From an uncultured Flavobacteriaceae bacterium (GTDB taxonomy: Bacteria; Bacteroidota; Bacteroidia; Flavobacteriales; Flavobacteriaceae), in assembly GCA_938010765.1 (NCBI GenBank), contig CALLVX010000057.1:1-46341 (forward strand): a stretch of 46,341 nucleotides of DNA, in the 5' to 3' direction. The position numbers and the translations under genes are program-made. The notes under the pieces are model-generated. The model ran no database searches, was not told where the DNA came from, and saw only the letters and a list, made by a program, of their open reading frames with translations. Of the stretch, positions 26,665 through 35,415 are shown piece after piece (position 1 is the first letter of the stretch; the number at the start of each line of letters is the position of its first letter).

Positions 26665-27543
26665 ATGAAAAACTGTTTCGCATTAATTATTCTAATAAGT
26701 GTTGCCAAATTAGGTATGGCTCAAGAAATAATTAAAGTACCTCACACCAAGGCAACCGAGGTCGCCTGGGAGGGAGATTCGAAAGAATACTTTTCCGAAG
26801 TTTGGCAAACACAAGTAGTCACAAATGTTTCGGTTCCAACGATGGAAGTCTTTCGTCCAGAAAAGCCAAACGGCACTTCGGTTATTATTGCGCCGGGAGG
26901 CGGGTTATATGCCCTAAGCATCAAAAGTGAAGGAAACGATGTTGCTAAATGGCTGAACGAAAAAGGTATCACTGCCTTTGTGCTACGCTATCGCTTGGTT
27001 CCTACCGGAGAAGATGGAGTAAAGGAAATTACCAATGAAGGAGCTACCAACCCCGCTCGCATTGGTGAACGCGTTGCGCCGGTAATGCCGTATTCGGTAG
27101 CTGACGGCCTTTCAGCCGTTTCCTATGTACGTGAAAATGCCAAAGATCTGGGTGTTGACCCCGGGGAAATAGGTTTTATGGGCTTTTCTGCCGGTGGGGC
27201 CGTGACCATGGGTGTTGCCTATAATTACAATGAACGCAACCGTCCTGATTTTCTAGTCCCTGTGTATGCATGGACCACGGCCATGCCGGTACAAGTCGCT
27301 CCGAAAAACGCACCTCCCATGTTATTGGTATGTGCCAGCGATGACCCTCTGGGGTTGGCTACCGGTAGTATAGAATTATACAATTCTTGGATGAAGACAG
27401 GAAAAACAGTAGGGCTACACATGTACGCTAAGGGTGGTCATGGCTTTGGAATGAAAAAACAAAATCTTCCTTCCGATACTTGGATCGACCGTTTTCATGA
27501 ATGGGCCATTGCAGAAGGCATTACCAAATCGGCCACCAACTAG
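26665..27543 (+). CDS. Secreted alpha/beta-hydrolase esterase (BD-FAE/acetyl esterase-like)
   Basis: 292 residues. Signal peptide about 1-19 (LIILISVAKLGMAQ). Oxyanion strand IIAPGGGLYALS (about 74-85), nucleophile S175 in GFSAGGA, probable Asp at 226-227 (CASDDPLGL), and catalytic H259 in KGGHGFGM. The set matches acetylxylan-esterase-like or polysaccharide de-esterifying alpha/beta hydrolases in Bacteroidota. Next genes on the same strand encode an SGNH hydrolase (39 bp on) and a GH20 hexosaminidase, so deacylation of a decorated glycan before cleavage is a reasonable inference. Confidence 0.9.
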   Translation: MKNCFALIILISVAKLGMAQEIIKVPHTKATEVAWEGDSKEYFSEVWQTQVVTNVSVPTMEVFRPEKPNGTSVIIAPGGGLYALSIKSEGNDVAKWLNEKGITAFVLRYRLVPTGEDGVKEITNEGATNPARIGERVAPVMPYSVADGLSAVSYVRENAKDLGVDPGEIGFMGFSAGGAVTMGVAYNYNERNRPDFLVPVYAWTTAMPVQVAPKNAPPMLLVCASDDPLGLATGSIELYNSWMKTGKTVGLHMYAKGGHGFGMKKQNLPSDTWIDRFHEWAIAEGITKSATN

Positions 27544-27582
27544 TTTCTATTTTAACCAAGCAATTTGCAAGTGTTTATGTAT

Positions 27583-28227
27583 ATGAAATACCTCGTTTTA
27601 ATTTTCTTCCTAGTTGGTTCTGCCGCTCTTGCCCAGAAGACCAACCGTTTTCAAAAGGAAGTCGATGCCATTGGGCAGCGGTACGATACCCTATGGGACT
27701 CCTCTAGGGAAACCATTGTTTTTACAGGAAGTTCAAGCGTGCGTATCTGGAAAGACCTGGAACAGCGATTTCCGGGGCAACAACTCGTCAACTCGGGTTT
27801 TGGAGGATCACAGGCGTCCGATCTTTTGCTTTACTGCAATGAGTTAATTCTTCGCTTTAAACCAAAAAAAGTTTTTATCTATGAAGGGGACAACGATATC
27901 GCAGCTGAAAAAAAATCGAAAGAGATTATTGAAAACACTTCGGCAATCATAAAAAAAATCCGAATTCAAAATCCGAATACAAAAATCGTATTAATAGCTG
28001 CAAAACCCAGTATCGCCCGATGGGAACTAAAAAGAAGCTATAAAAAGTTGAATCGAAGCTTTAAAAAATTAAGTAAGAAAGATGCACTGATCGCCTATGC
28101 CGATGTTTGGACGCCAATGCTAGATGGGCGACAGGTAAAACAAAATATTTTCCTTGAAGATGGTCTACATATGAATAAACAAGGCTATGACATCTGGTAT
28201 AGTGTACTAAAGGATTTTGTTAACTGA
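27583..28227 (+). CDS. SGNH/GDSL-family hydrolase, secreted
   Basis: 214 residues from ATG 27583 (an ATG at 27577 and a TTG at 27565 are weaker choices). Signal peptide YLVLIFFLVGSAALA. SGNH blocks: TGSSSVRIW (nucleophile S51), NSGFGGSQASD (Gly block), EGDNDIA (Asn104), and EDGLHMNKQGYDIW (D193, H196). These small esterases remove acetyl or similar groups from carbohydrate. The gene ends 50 bp before the GH20 start. Confidence 0.92.
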   Translation: MKYLVLIFFLVGSAALAQKTNRFQKEVDAIGQRYDTLWDSSRETIVFTGSSSVRIWKDLEQRFPGQQLVNSGFGGSQASDLLLYCNELILRFKPKKVFIYEGDNDIAAEKKSKEIIENTSAIIKKIRIQNPNTKIVLIAAKPSIARWELKRSYKKLNRSFKKLSKKDALIAYADVWTPMLDGRQVKQNIFLEDGLHMNKQGYDIWYSVLKDFVN

Positions 28228-28277
28228 ACGGACTGAATCACTTGGCGCAACCATTAAAACAACAAAAACCACAACTT

Positions 28278-29894
28278 ATGAAATCGACACTTTTTAGTAG
28301 CCTACTCGTTTGCGCTTGTTTTATAACCTTACTATCCTGCCAAGAAGAAAAAAAGAAAAGGGTGTTACAATTTCCAAAGACCGATTTAGCAGCTTCACCC
28401 ACGATTCCGAAGCCTTTAAAGGTAATTGCAACGGAAGGCGGTTTCGCTTTGGATCAATTCTCAGCCATTTACACTTCGGAAACCGCGCCCGGATTTGGTG
28501 AACTAGGAGAATTTCTAGCACAAAAAATAAAGCACAAGACCCAGCTCGAAATTCAAGTAAACGGTTCTCCAAAGCAAAATCAGGAAGGGGTCATTTATAT
28601 CAATCAATCGGATAGTTTAGAACTGAATACCCCAGAATCATATCAGATTTATGTAACACCTGATTCGGTTATTCTGAATTCGAACACGGTAGAAGGGGCT
28701 TTTCGCGGGGTACAGACCTTGCGCCAAATAATTTCGGAAGTTCCGAGCGATACACTCGCCGAGTATCCGGTTTGGACCATCCCAACAGGAAAAATCGTTG
28801 ATGGCCCATCGTTCGAATATCGCGGTACGATGCTCGATGTGGCGCGGCATTTCTTTAGCGTAGCAGATGTTAAAAAATATATCGACTTAATGGCATACTA
28901 CAAGTACAACGTGCTTCACTTACATCTGTCTGATGATCAAGGCTGGCGCATTGAAATCAAATCATGGCCCAAACTTACCGAAATTGGTGGCAGCACCGAG
29001 GTTGGAGGTGAAGCTGGCGGTTTCTATACACAGGAAGATTACAAAGAAATTGTGGCCTATGCCGCCGAACATTTTATTACCATTGTACCTGAGATCGATA
29101 TGCCCGGCCATACCAATGCGGCATCGGTCTCCTACCCTATTTTAAATGGCAATGGCAAAACACCGAAACTCTATGAAGGCATGCGCGTGGGCTTTAGCAC
29201 CTTCGATACACGAAAAGATACTGTATATGCCTTTATAGATGATGTTATAGGTGAAATTGCAGCTATGTCTCCTGGACCTTATTTTCATATCGGAGGCGAT
29301 GAGAGTCATGTAACCAAAAAGAAGGACTACGTCTATTTTGTTGAAAAGGTTGAAAAAATTGTTCGGAAGCATGGTAAACGCATGATAGGTTGGGACGAGG
29401 TAGCTACGGCCAAGGTCGATTCTACTTCTATTTCCCAGTTCTGGGCAAGCAAAGAGAATGCGCAAGAAGCGGTTGATAAAGGCATGAAAATCATTATGTC
29501 CCCGGCGAAAAAAGCGTATCTCGATATGCAATATGATACCCTTTCAAAACATGGCTTACATTGGGCCGCTTATATCCCTACAGACACCGCCTATATATGG
29601 ACCCCAGAAGAATATGAAGGTGTACCACTCGAAAATATTCTTGGAATAGAGGCGCCGCTTTGGTCCGAAACAATTAGTACGATCGAAGAGCTAGAGTATT
29701 TGGCTTTTCCGAGAGCTATCGGGTATGCAGAGTTGAGCTGGACCCCAAAGGAAAATCGCGACTGGGATACGTACAAAGTTCGTTTGGCCAAACAGGCCCC
29801 CTTTCTTGATCGAATGGATGTTAAATATTACCCTTCTCCCTTAATTGACTGGCAGAAGAGTAAGTACACCTATAAAGAGATCCTGAAAGATTAG
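28278..29894 (+). CDS. Beta-N-acetylhexosaminidase (GH20), lipoprotein
   Basis: 538 residues from ATG 28278 (a TTG at 28242 would add 12 unlikely residues). Lipoprotein signal VCACFITLLSCQEE. GH20b-type N-terminal domain about 40-165, TIM barrel about 170-515. Catalytic pair D341-E342 in HIGGDESH; substrate strands EYRGTMLDVARHFF, LHLHLSDDQGWR and VPEIDMPGH are intact. It releases terminal beta-GlcNAc/GalNAc from glycans at the cell surface or in the periplasm. Last gene of the esterase-SGNH-GH20 run; no transporter pair (SusCD) is near. Confidence 0.95.
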   Translation: MKSTLFSSLLVCACFITLLSCQEEKKKRVLQFPKTDLAASPTIPKPLKVIATEGGFALDQFSAIYTSETAPGFGELGEFLAQKIKHKTQLEIQVNGSPKQNQEGVIYINQSDSLELNTPESYQIYVTPDSVILNSNTVEGAFRGVQTLRQIISEVPSDTLAEYPVWTIPTGKIVDGPSFEYRGTMLDVARHFFSVADVKKYIDLMAYYKYNVLHLHLSDDQGWRIEIKSWPKLTEIGGSTEVGGEAGGFYTQEDYKEIVAYAAEHFITIVPEIDMPGHTNAASVSYPILNGNGKTPKLYEGMRVGFSTFDTRKDTVYAFIDDVIGEIAAMSPGPYFHIGGDESHVTKKKDYVYFVEKVEKIVRKHGKRMIGWDEVATAKVDSTSISQFWASKENAQEAVDKGMKIIMSPAKKAYLDMQYDTLSKHGLHWAAYIPTDTAYIWTPEEYEGVPLENILGIEAPLWSETISTIEELEYLAFPRAIGYAELSWTPKENRDWDTYKVRLAKQAPFLDRMDVKYYPSPLIDWQKSKYTYKEILKD

Positions 29895-30341
29895 CACCGG
29901 GCGTTACCATGAAGTAGGGGTACTTGTTGGTATAAACAATTTAGCAAAATGCTAACGGGTTTTTGGGAATCAAATTTGTTCCCTGTAGCATTCAATAAAG
30001 CTACTATGGCCAAAGGTTTTATCCTATTTCATTCGTCTTGCCCATTTTTGGTTCGCACAAGTGGCCAAGACGAATGAACGAAGAAAAAACATTTATATGA
30101 GGCCTTACGAACAGCTAGACTCCCTAACAGTCACCCAAGAAAAAACGGGATTGAACTTATATTTGTCCGATCGGTGGTATTAAAAGGGAGTTAGTGCCAG
30201 CATACTACTATTTCATTATTTTTTACAAAAACTAGAAGTGCATAGCAAGAGCCGAACGTTCGCACCTTGCCCCCTACGAAATATTCCGTGCGCTTAGCCG
30301 TTTAGATAATAATTAGAAAGTCAAAACCAACGTATGCCAAA
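29895..30341. other. 447-bp non-coding region after the GH20 gene
   Basis: No gene supported; only a 28-codon frame starting with ATG at 30097. It contains the long inverted repeat at 30030-30076. Given the broken genes to its right, part of it may be the relic of a rearrangement. Confidence 0.5.
30030..30076. repeat. Imperfect inverted repeat, 14-bp arms
   Basis: CATTCGTCTTGCCC at 30030-30043 and GGCCAAGACGAATG at 30063-30076, 13 of 14 bases paired, 19-base loop. No T run on either side, so not a plain terminator. Confidence 0.55.
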
Positions 30342-30789
30342 ATGAGATTGTGTTTTATCTTTTCGATTCGGAGCCTTATTCTTATTTTTTCTTCTGACAT
30401 TATCTTGCAGCAGCGAAGATTCCGAGACAGCTCCCCTACCCGATGAACCATAAAGTTTCGAATGCCCAAGTACCACGGCTATCGATAAGGAGGATCGGCT
30501 GGTAGGAATTGATTTGTTGGATTTATCCGAAACAGGGGGTTTTGGGACAAATATTTACTTCGCGAAGCAATTAGGAATCGATTTTGTGTTTACTAAGGTG
30601 GAGCCATCTTTATTGTTAAATCTACAAATCGGAAACGAAATCGATGGGTATCACACCGCTGGCGAACCAGCTACATTTTGGGAGGATTATGGTATATTTC
30701 TAAACTCGGTAATTGCCTATATTCATACTACCCGACCTACTTTAAAAGTCGGCTTTACAGGCACGCTGCCCGGTTTATTGAATAACACG
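30342..30789 (+). pseudogene. Remnant of a lipoprotein glycoside-hydrolase-like gene
   Basis: The leader (FLFFLLTLSCSSEDSET) has a lipobox Cys, but the ATG at 30342 is in another frame and TAA at 30451 interrupts the lipoprotein frame. It continues with LVGIDLLDLSETGGFGTN, then KQLGIDFVFTKVEPSLLL and LQIGNEIDGYHTAGEP, FWEDYGIFLN, IHTTRPTLKVGFTGTLPG. The NEID element looks like the acid/base end of a strand in a GH TIM barrel. The spacing from the first strand to NEID is far too short for a barrel, so a large internal deletion is inferred. It stops at about 30790, where an unrelated fragment begins. Confidence 0.75.
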
Positions 30790-31138
30790 GCCACTTTTAT
30801 CGGAAATGAATACGAGCGTTCCCATCCGAACTATATCTTGGGTGCACATCATATGGCATTCCGTTCGTGCTGCGGTTGGCCTTTCCCCCTGTTATGGGAA
30901 GTGTATACAAGTCTCCAAGCAAATCAAATGCGATGGTTTTTCCATCAGGGCTCACATTCAATGAAATCCAAGTACCTTTATTGGTACTGAACGATATGGC
31001 TCGTTCGGGCTCCAAAGGCAGTTCTTTAGTAGCTTTTTTTAGACTATCTTTTGGAGTAGTTTTTTCTTGGGCTATTAATAAGTTTGCTACCAACAGTGCC
31101 CACAGCAAAATAAATTTGCCATTGGTAAGTGTTTGCAT
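30790..31138 (-). pseudogene. 5' fragment of a TolB-propeller/amidohydrolase gene
   Basis: From ATG 31138 a signal peptide (FILLWALLVANLLIAQ) precedes FSTNKGTWISLNVSPDGK and AFDLLGDLYTLPITGGKA, the opening WD40/PD40 repeats of the long secreted amidohydrolases with a TolB-like propeller. After YDVHPRYSSDG the frame shifts by one base; the true continuation TLVFISDKSG is readable in the next frame. Homology ends at about 30790, where it runs into the opposite-strand glycoside hydrolase remnant. Less than a tenth of the expected roughly 1000 residues survives. Confidence 0.82.
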
Positions 31139-31198
31139 GAACGGTTCTGTTTTTGATTAGACCGCAAAATATAACCAAATATATCAGATGATTTTCAT

Positions 31199-31228
31199 AA
31201 AAAAAACCCCAAAGCATTGCTTCGGGGT
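31199..31228 (-). terminator. Terminator of the DUF5606 gene/def operon side
   Basis: Minus-strand 10-bp stem ACCCCGAAGC/GCTTTGGGGT, 3-base loop, followed by TTTTTTTT; 26 bp past the DUF5606 stop. Confidence 0.85.
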
Positions 31229-31253
31229 CCTGTGTTTTATTGATGACTTCGTC

Positions 31254-31670
31254 TTACTCCTCTTCCGATGATTCCTTTTCCTTGGAAAAATCTGTGATAC
31301 CATTCTCATGAAGTATATTGTACCACTGTATTACTTTTTTAATATCACTTGGGTATACCCGATCCTCATCATAGTCGGGAAGCACTTCAAAGAAGTATTC
31401 TTCTAGTTTTATTTTTTCCTCTTTATGCCCTATTGACGTTTTTCCTCCTTTTTCTTTCACTTGAATCGAAAGGAATACTTGTCGCAACGGAATTTCTTCC
31501 TCCAAGGTATAAATTGCAATTTCAGAGAGTACACTAACATTGCTACGCAAGCCTACGGTTATCTTTTTGCCATCTAACAATGATTCAGCAACAAACCCTG
31601 TTCTTGTTTGTGTTACCAATTTATAGAGACCCGGTTTGCCACCTATTGACAATATTTTTTCTAATCCCAT
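31254..31670 (-). CDS. DUF5606 family protein
   Basis: 138 residues, cytoplasmic. The N-terminal ILSIGGKPGLYKLVTQTRTG, ESLLDGKKITV and SVLSEIAIYT blocks, and the acidic tail (KEKESSEEE) match the DUF5606 family, which is conserved in Bacteroidota directly after def. The first half has the look of an SH3-like beta barrel. Role unknown. It is the last gene of the ruvX-def-DUF5606 run, 57 bp after def, and ends at a strong terminator. Confidence 0.88.
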   Translation of the reverse strand: MGLEKILSIGGKPGLYKLVTQTRTGFVAESLLDGKKITVGLRSNVSVLSEIAIYTLEEEIPLRQVFLSIQVKEKGGKTSIGHKEEKIKLEEYFFEVLPDYDEDRVYPSDIKKVIQWYNILHENGITDFSKEKESSEEE

Positions 31671-31727
31671 ATTTTCTTCAAAATTCTGAACGCAAATATG
31701 CTACTTTTTACTTTATTATCGAGTTGA

Positions 31728-32318
31728 TTAACGTGCTTTTTTCATCTCGGGAAACCGCATGCGATAATCGACCGGTACTTTACCTTGTGCTATGTTCTTC
31801 AACCGGGCCTTTAAAAGTCTTTTCTTTAGAGACGATAATTTATCGGTAAAAAGAATTCCTTCAATATGATCATATTCATGCTGAATGACTCTTGCCAAAA
31901 GGCCATCATAAGTTTCCCGTTTCATTTTGAAATTTGCATCGAGATACGATATGGTAATAGTTTCTTTTCGTTTTACGTCTTCCCGAACATCGGGAATACT
32001 AAGACAGCCTTCATTAAAAGCCCACTCATCGCCTTCCTCGCGTTCGATTTTCGCATTAATGAAAACTTTCTTAAAGCCATTAAGTGCTTCTTGCACTTCC
32101 TTTGAAAGATCTTCATCATCCGAAAAGGGGCTGGTATCTACCAGGAACATGCGTATAGGAAGGCCTATTTGTGGCGCCGCAAGCCCTACCCCGTTGGCAT
32201 TGTACATGGTCTCCCACATGTTCTCGATCAGCTCCTCCAGCTTGGGGTATTCCTTGTCTAGGTCTTTTGCCACTTTACGTAACACTGGATCGCCGTATGC
32301 CACTATTGGTAAAATCAT
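31728..32318 (-). CDS. def: Peptide deformylase
   Basis: 196 residues. Removes the N-formyl group from nascent proteins using Fe/Zn. Three family motifs are intact: GVGLAAPQIG (43-52), EGCLSIP (103-109, metal Cys105) and HEYDH (147-151, metal His and catalytic Glu148). There is a roughly 15-residue insertion (SPFSDDEDLSKEVQEALNG) between the first two, as usual in Bacteroidota. The ATG overlaps the ruvX stop by four bases (ATGA), so the two are translationally coupled. Confidence 0.97.
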   Translation of the reverse strand: MILPIVAYGDPVLRKVAKDLDKEYPKLEELIENMWETMYNANGVGLAAPQIGLPIRMFLVDTSPFSDDEDLSKEVQEALNGFKKVFINAKIEREEGDEWAFNEGCLSIPDVREDVKRKETITISYLDANFKMKRETYDGLLARVIQHEYDHIEGILFTDKLSSLKKRLLKARLKNIAQGKVPVDYRMRFPEMKKAR

Positions 32319-32746
32319 TGATATCTATTTAAATAGGCCTGTAATATGATCGTAGCGCTAATTTCATCTACCAAGGCCTTGTTTCTTCTTTGTTTTTTGT
32401 TAGCACCTCCCATCAACATTGATTGTTTTGCCATTTTCGAGGTAAAACGCTCATCTTGTCGTTCAATAGGAATGCTAGGGAACGTCTTTGCCAGTCGTTT
32501 AATAAAAGGTAGAATAAGTGCTTCCGACTCCGAGGGGGTATTGTCCATTTGTTTTGGGAGCCCTACTACAAAACATATCACGGGTTCTTCTTCAACATAG
32601 GTTTTCAAAAAACCGAGTAATTGATGTGTATCTACCGTTGTAAGTCCGGAAGCAATCATTTGCAAGGCATCTGTAACCGCAATTCCAGTGCGTTTTTTAC
32701 CGTAATCCAAAGCCAAAATCCTACCCAGCACCACTTTTTTTTGCAA
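32315..32746 (-). CDS. ruvX: Putative pre-16S rRNA nuclease / Holliday junction resolvase YqgF
   Basis: About 138-143 residues, RNase H-like fold. Catalytic acidic residues lie in ILALDYGKKRTGIAV (D14), FVVGLPKQMD and ERFTSKMA, with a final Asp in ALVDEISA. The start is uncertain: TTG at 32746 or GTG at 32734/32731, none of them ATG; the conserved part begins at GRILALDYG. Processing of the 16S rRNA 5' end is the best-supported role of the family. Coupled to def by a 4-bp overlap. Confidence 0.92.
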   Translation of the reverse strand: MQKKVVLGRILALDYGKKRTGIAVTDALQMIASGLTTVDTHQLLGFLKTYVEEEPVICFVVGLPKQMDNTPSESEALILPFIKRLAKTFPSIPIERQDERFTSKMAKQSMLMGGANKKQRRNKALVDEISATIILQAYLNRYQ

Positions 32747-32777
32747 AAATAACCTATAATATGTTATAAGTGTAAAA

Positions 32778-32812
32778 TTGCCTTCGAATTCATTCGCGAC
32801 CTACTATATTTG
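32778..32812 (+). promoter_or_regulatory. Probable dapD promoter
   Basis: TATATTTG at 32805-32812 matches TAnnTTTG exactly, 20 bp before the dapD start; a TTG lies 24 bases upstream of it. The leader would be only about 14 bases. Confidence 0.5.
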
Positions 32813-32832
32813 CAAAAATTTTTAGCCATAGC

Positions 32833-33648
32833 ATGACAGAATTAAGAGAGATTATAGAAAATGCCTGGGAGAATAGAACCCTTCTAAAAGAACAAAAAAC
32901 GCAGGACGCCATTCGGGAGGTAATAAACCTTTTGGATCTTGGCAAATTACGCTGTGCCTCGCCCACGGAAGATGGTTGGCAAATTAATGAATGGGTTAAA
33001 AAAGGGGTGGTTTTGTACTTTCCTATCCAAAAAATGGAAACTCTGGAATCGGGTATTTTTGAGTATCACGATAAAATACCTTTGAAACGTGGTTTTAAAG
33101 AGAAGGGTATTCGTGTAGTACCACATGCCGTGGCTCGACACGGAGCTTATATCTCATCTGGCACCATTTTGATGCCAAGTTATGTAAATATTGGTGCTTA
33201 TGTTGATGAAGGTACTATGGTAGATACCTGGGCTACGGTAGGTAGTTGTGCACAAATTGGCAAAAACGTGCACCTCAGCGGGGGGGTTGGTATCGGCGGT
33301 GTTTTAGAACCCTTGCAGGCAGCTCCTGTAATTATAGAGGACAATGCCTTTCTTGGTTCTAGAAGTATTGTAGTAGAAGGGGTTCATGTAGAAAAAGAAG
33401 CGGTACTAGGCGCGAATGTCGTATTGACGGCTTCTACAAAGATTATTGATGTTACGGGAACCGAACCAATTCAATTAAAAGGTAGGGTTCCTGCACGTTC
33501 AGTTGTTATACCAGGGAGCTACACTAAGAAATTTCCCGCAGGAGAATATCAAGTTCCTTGTGCCCTGATTATCGGTACTAGAAAGGAAAGTACGAACAAA
33601 AAAACTTCGTTAAATGATGCTTTAAGGGAACATGATGTAGCTGTATAA
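32833..33648 (+). CDS. dapD: 2,3,4,5-tetrahydropyridine-2,6-dicarboxylate N-succinyltransferase
   Basis: 271 residues. Succinyl-CoA-dependent step of lysine and diaminopimelate synthesis in the cytoplasm. N-terminal helical domain about 1-95, then a left-handed beta-helix of hexapeptide repeats about 105-220 (YVNIGAYVDEGTMVDTWATVG, split by VGIGGVLEPLQ), with the family strings PHAVARHGAYI and EDNAFLGSRSIVVEGV. Length is the family norm. It starts divergently from ruvX and is followed by a glycosyltransferase gene after 101 bp. Confidence 0.96.
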   Translation: MTELREIIENAWENRTLLKEQKTQDAIREVINLLDLGKLRCASPTEDGWQINEWVKKGVVLYFPIQKMETLESGIFEYHDKIPLKRGFKEKGIRVVPHAVARHGAYISSGTILMPSYVNIGAYVDEGTMVDTWATVGSCAQIGKNVHLSGGVGIGGVLEPLQAAPVIIEDNAFLGSRSIVVEGVHVEKEAVLGANVVLTASTKIIDVTGTEPIQLKGRVPARSVVIPGSYTKKFPAGEYQVPCALIIGTRKESTNKKTSLNDALREHDVAV

Positions 33649-33706
33649 ATTGTACGTTTGTAGGAATTTTATAATAAGATATACTTTTTTTGTTTTTTTT
33701 CTGTTA

Positions 33707-33714
33707 TAAATTTG
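33707..33714 (+). promoter_or_regulatory. Possible -7 box before the GT2 gene
   Basis: TAAATTTG matches TAnnTTTG and lies 36 bp before the GT2 start; the preceding T-rich stretch offers TTTG but at short spacing. Confidence 0.35.
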
Positions 33715-33749
33715 TTACCAACACAAGACATCTACTTATTAACAGCAGC

Positions 33750-34544
33750 ATGAACCACCAAAAAGAGAAAATATCGGCCTTGATCATCTCCTATAACGAG
33801 ATAGGCTACATTGAAAGATGTGTTGAATCCGTTTCGTTCGCAGATGAGATTATTGTAGTTGATTCGTTTAGTACTGATGGTACTTTTGAATACCTTCAAA
33901 ACCATCCGAAAGTAAATGTAATTCAACGAGCTTTTACAAATTTCACCTCACAAAAATCATTTGCCTTGAAACAGGCCGCAAACGATTGGGTCCTTTTCTT
34001 GGATGCCGATGAAGTAGTTGCCGAAGAATTGAGAACGGAAGTACTCGAAACCGTAAGCAGCGACACAGATATTGTCGCATTTTGGTTTTACCGGAAATTT
34101 ATGTTTCAAAATAGCCCATTACGTTTTAGTGGATGGCAAACAGATAAAAACTACCGCCTTTTCAGAAAAAGCAAAGCGCAATTCTCCGATAAAAAAATTG
34201 TACATGAAACGCTTGACGTAAATGGCAAAAGTGGCATCTTAAAAGAAAAATTGGTTCATTTTTGCTATAAGAACTACGAAGATTATGAAGCAAAAATGCT
34301 GCGTTATGGTCGATTAAAGGCAAAAGAGTCTTTCTATCGCGAACATAGGTTTAATTATGCTTCATTGATAATTAAACCATTGTGGAAGTTTTTCAACCAC
34401 TACGTAATTCGTTTAGGTTTTCTAGATGGTAAGAAAGGAGTTACTATTTCGTACCTCAATGCCATGTCGGACCTAGAGCGATACCGCGAACTTAAAAAGC
34501 TTGAAAAAAAGAACGAGCTTGCCTATTATTTGGTAATGCCATGA
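33750..34544 (+). CDS. Glycosyltransferase family 2 (WaaE/KdtX-like)
   Basis: 264 residues from ATG 33750; an upstream extension to 33690 is unlikely. GT-A fold: SALIISYNEIGYIERCVES at the start, DEIIVVDSFSTDGT (nucleotide strand), DWVLFLDADEVV (DxD-type metal motif). The acceptor part has FRKSKAQFSDKKIVHE and a C-terminal amphipathic segment. It matches the group of LPS-core beta-1,4-glucosyl/heptosyl-adding enzymes called WaaE or KdtX, but donor and acceptor cannot be read from sequence. Its 3' end overlaps the convergent GT2 gene by 19 bp. Confidence 0.9.
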   Translation: MNHQKEKISALIISYNEIGYIERCVESVSFADEIIVVDSFSTDGTFEYLQNHPKVNVIQRAFTNFTSQKSFALKQAANDWVLFLDADEVVAEELRTEVLETVSSDTDIVAFWFYRKFMFQNSPLRFSGWQTDKNYRLFRKSKAQFSDKKIVHETLDVNGKSGILKEKLVHFCYKNYEDYEAKMLRYGRLKAKESFYREHRFNYASLIIKPLWKFFNHYVIRLGFLDGKKGVTISYLNAMSDLERYRELKKLEKKNELAYYLVMP

Positions 34545-35338
34545 TAGGACCAGACACTTTTGTTCTGCCGCACCTCTCTACGAATCACTTGATTTTTAGC
34601 AATAGCTTCGGGCGTTCGATATCCGCGTTCATGGTCTAAATGTACGCAGACGGCACTGTACCTGAGTTGCTTGGATTTAACACCATAGTTAAACAAGCGC
34701 TCTCCGAACTCGCGGTCTTCCCCGCCATATTGCATGCGTTCGTCAAAGCCATTCACGTTTAAAATATCTTTCCTCCAACCCGAGGAATTGTGACCGTTCC
34801 AACTTGCATTGGTAGGGGTAACGGTATTGAAGAACTTCGAAATAAAACCTCGAGCGGTCAACTTATTATTCTTGAAAGTTTTGGGAATCCCTTTCTCTTT
34901 CAACCACTGAATACTAAAACAATGTTGTTTTTTAATATCCTCTTTGCCAATGGCATTCGAAATATTCATCGGCAGCATATAATAACCTCCAGAAATAAAA
35001 TAACCCGGTTCTTTATTAATATAATGCACCTGCACGAAGTCTTCTCTAGGAATACAATCACCATCGGTCATAATGATGTAATCCGTTTTACAAGCTAAAA
35101 TGGCCTTATTGAGAATTTTACATTTTTGGAACCCATTATCTTCCTGCCAAACATGAGTGATTTTGTAGCTCAATTCGGGACCAAGACGATTAATAAGTTC
35201 TTTGGTATCCTCCTTTGATCCATCATCGGCGACCACCATTTCAAAATCTTTGTAGGTTTGGTAGTGAAAGCCCCATAGTACCTTCTCTAACCATTCTGGT
35301 TTATTATAGGTGCTTACAATCACACTTACAGTGCTCAT
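34526..35338 (-). CDS. Glycosyltransferase family 2, chondroitin-synthase-like branch
   Basis: 270 residues. TVSVIVSTYNKPEWLEKVL (N-terminal strand), MVVADDGSKEDT, DYIIMTDGDCIPREDF (DxD motif at DGD), and GFDERMQYGGEDREFGERL, the late ED motif typical of the N-terminal domain of galactosyltransferase/chondroitin polymerase-like GT2 enzymes. Points toward surface polysaccharide or LPS assembly with a UDP-sugar donor. It is the only minus-strand gene between two plus-strand glycan genes and overlaps the first at its 3' end. Confidence 0.88.
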   Translation of the reverse strand: MSTVSVIVSTYNKPEWLEKVLWGFHYQTYKDFEMVVADDGSKEDTKELINRLGPELSYKITHVWQEDNGFQKCKILNKAILACKTDYIIMTDGDCIPREDFVQVHYINKEPGYFISGGYYMLPMNISNAIGKEDIKKQHCFSIQWLKEKGIPKTFKNNKLTARGFISKFFNTVTPTNASWNGHNSSGWRKDILNVNGFDERMQYGGEDREFGERLFNYGVKSKQLRYSAVCVHLDHERGYRTPEAIAKNQVIRREVRQNKSVWSYHGITK

Positions 35339-35415
35339 AGGATTTGATTTAATTGACTACTTTTACAAATGTAGTTTTTTGGAATACTATCTTCAACAAA
35401 ATATCTTGTAATTAC

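Noticed and set aside
30514..30990. A novel 158-residue protein
   Set aside because: The last ~65 codons are antisense to the amidohydrolase fragment; the frame is a chance fusion across a rearrangement point.
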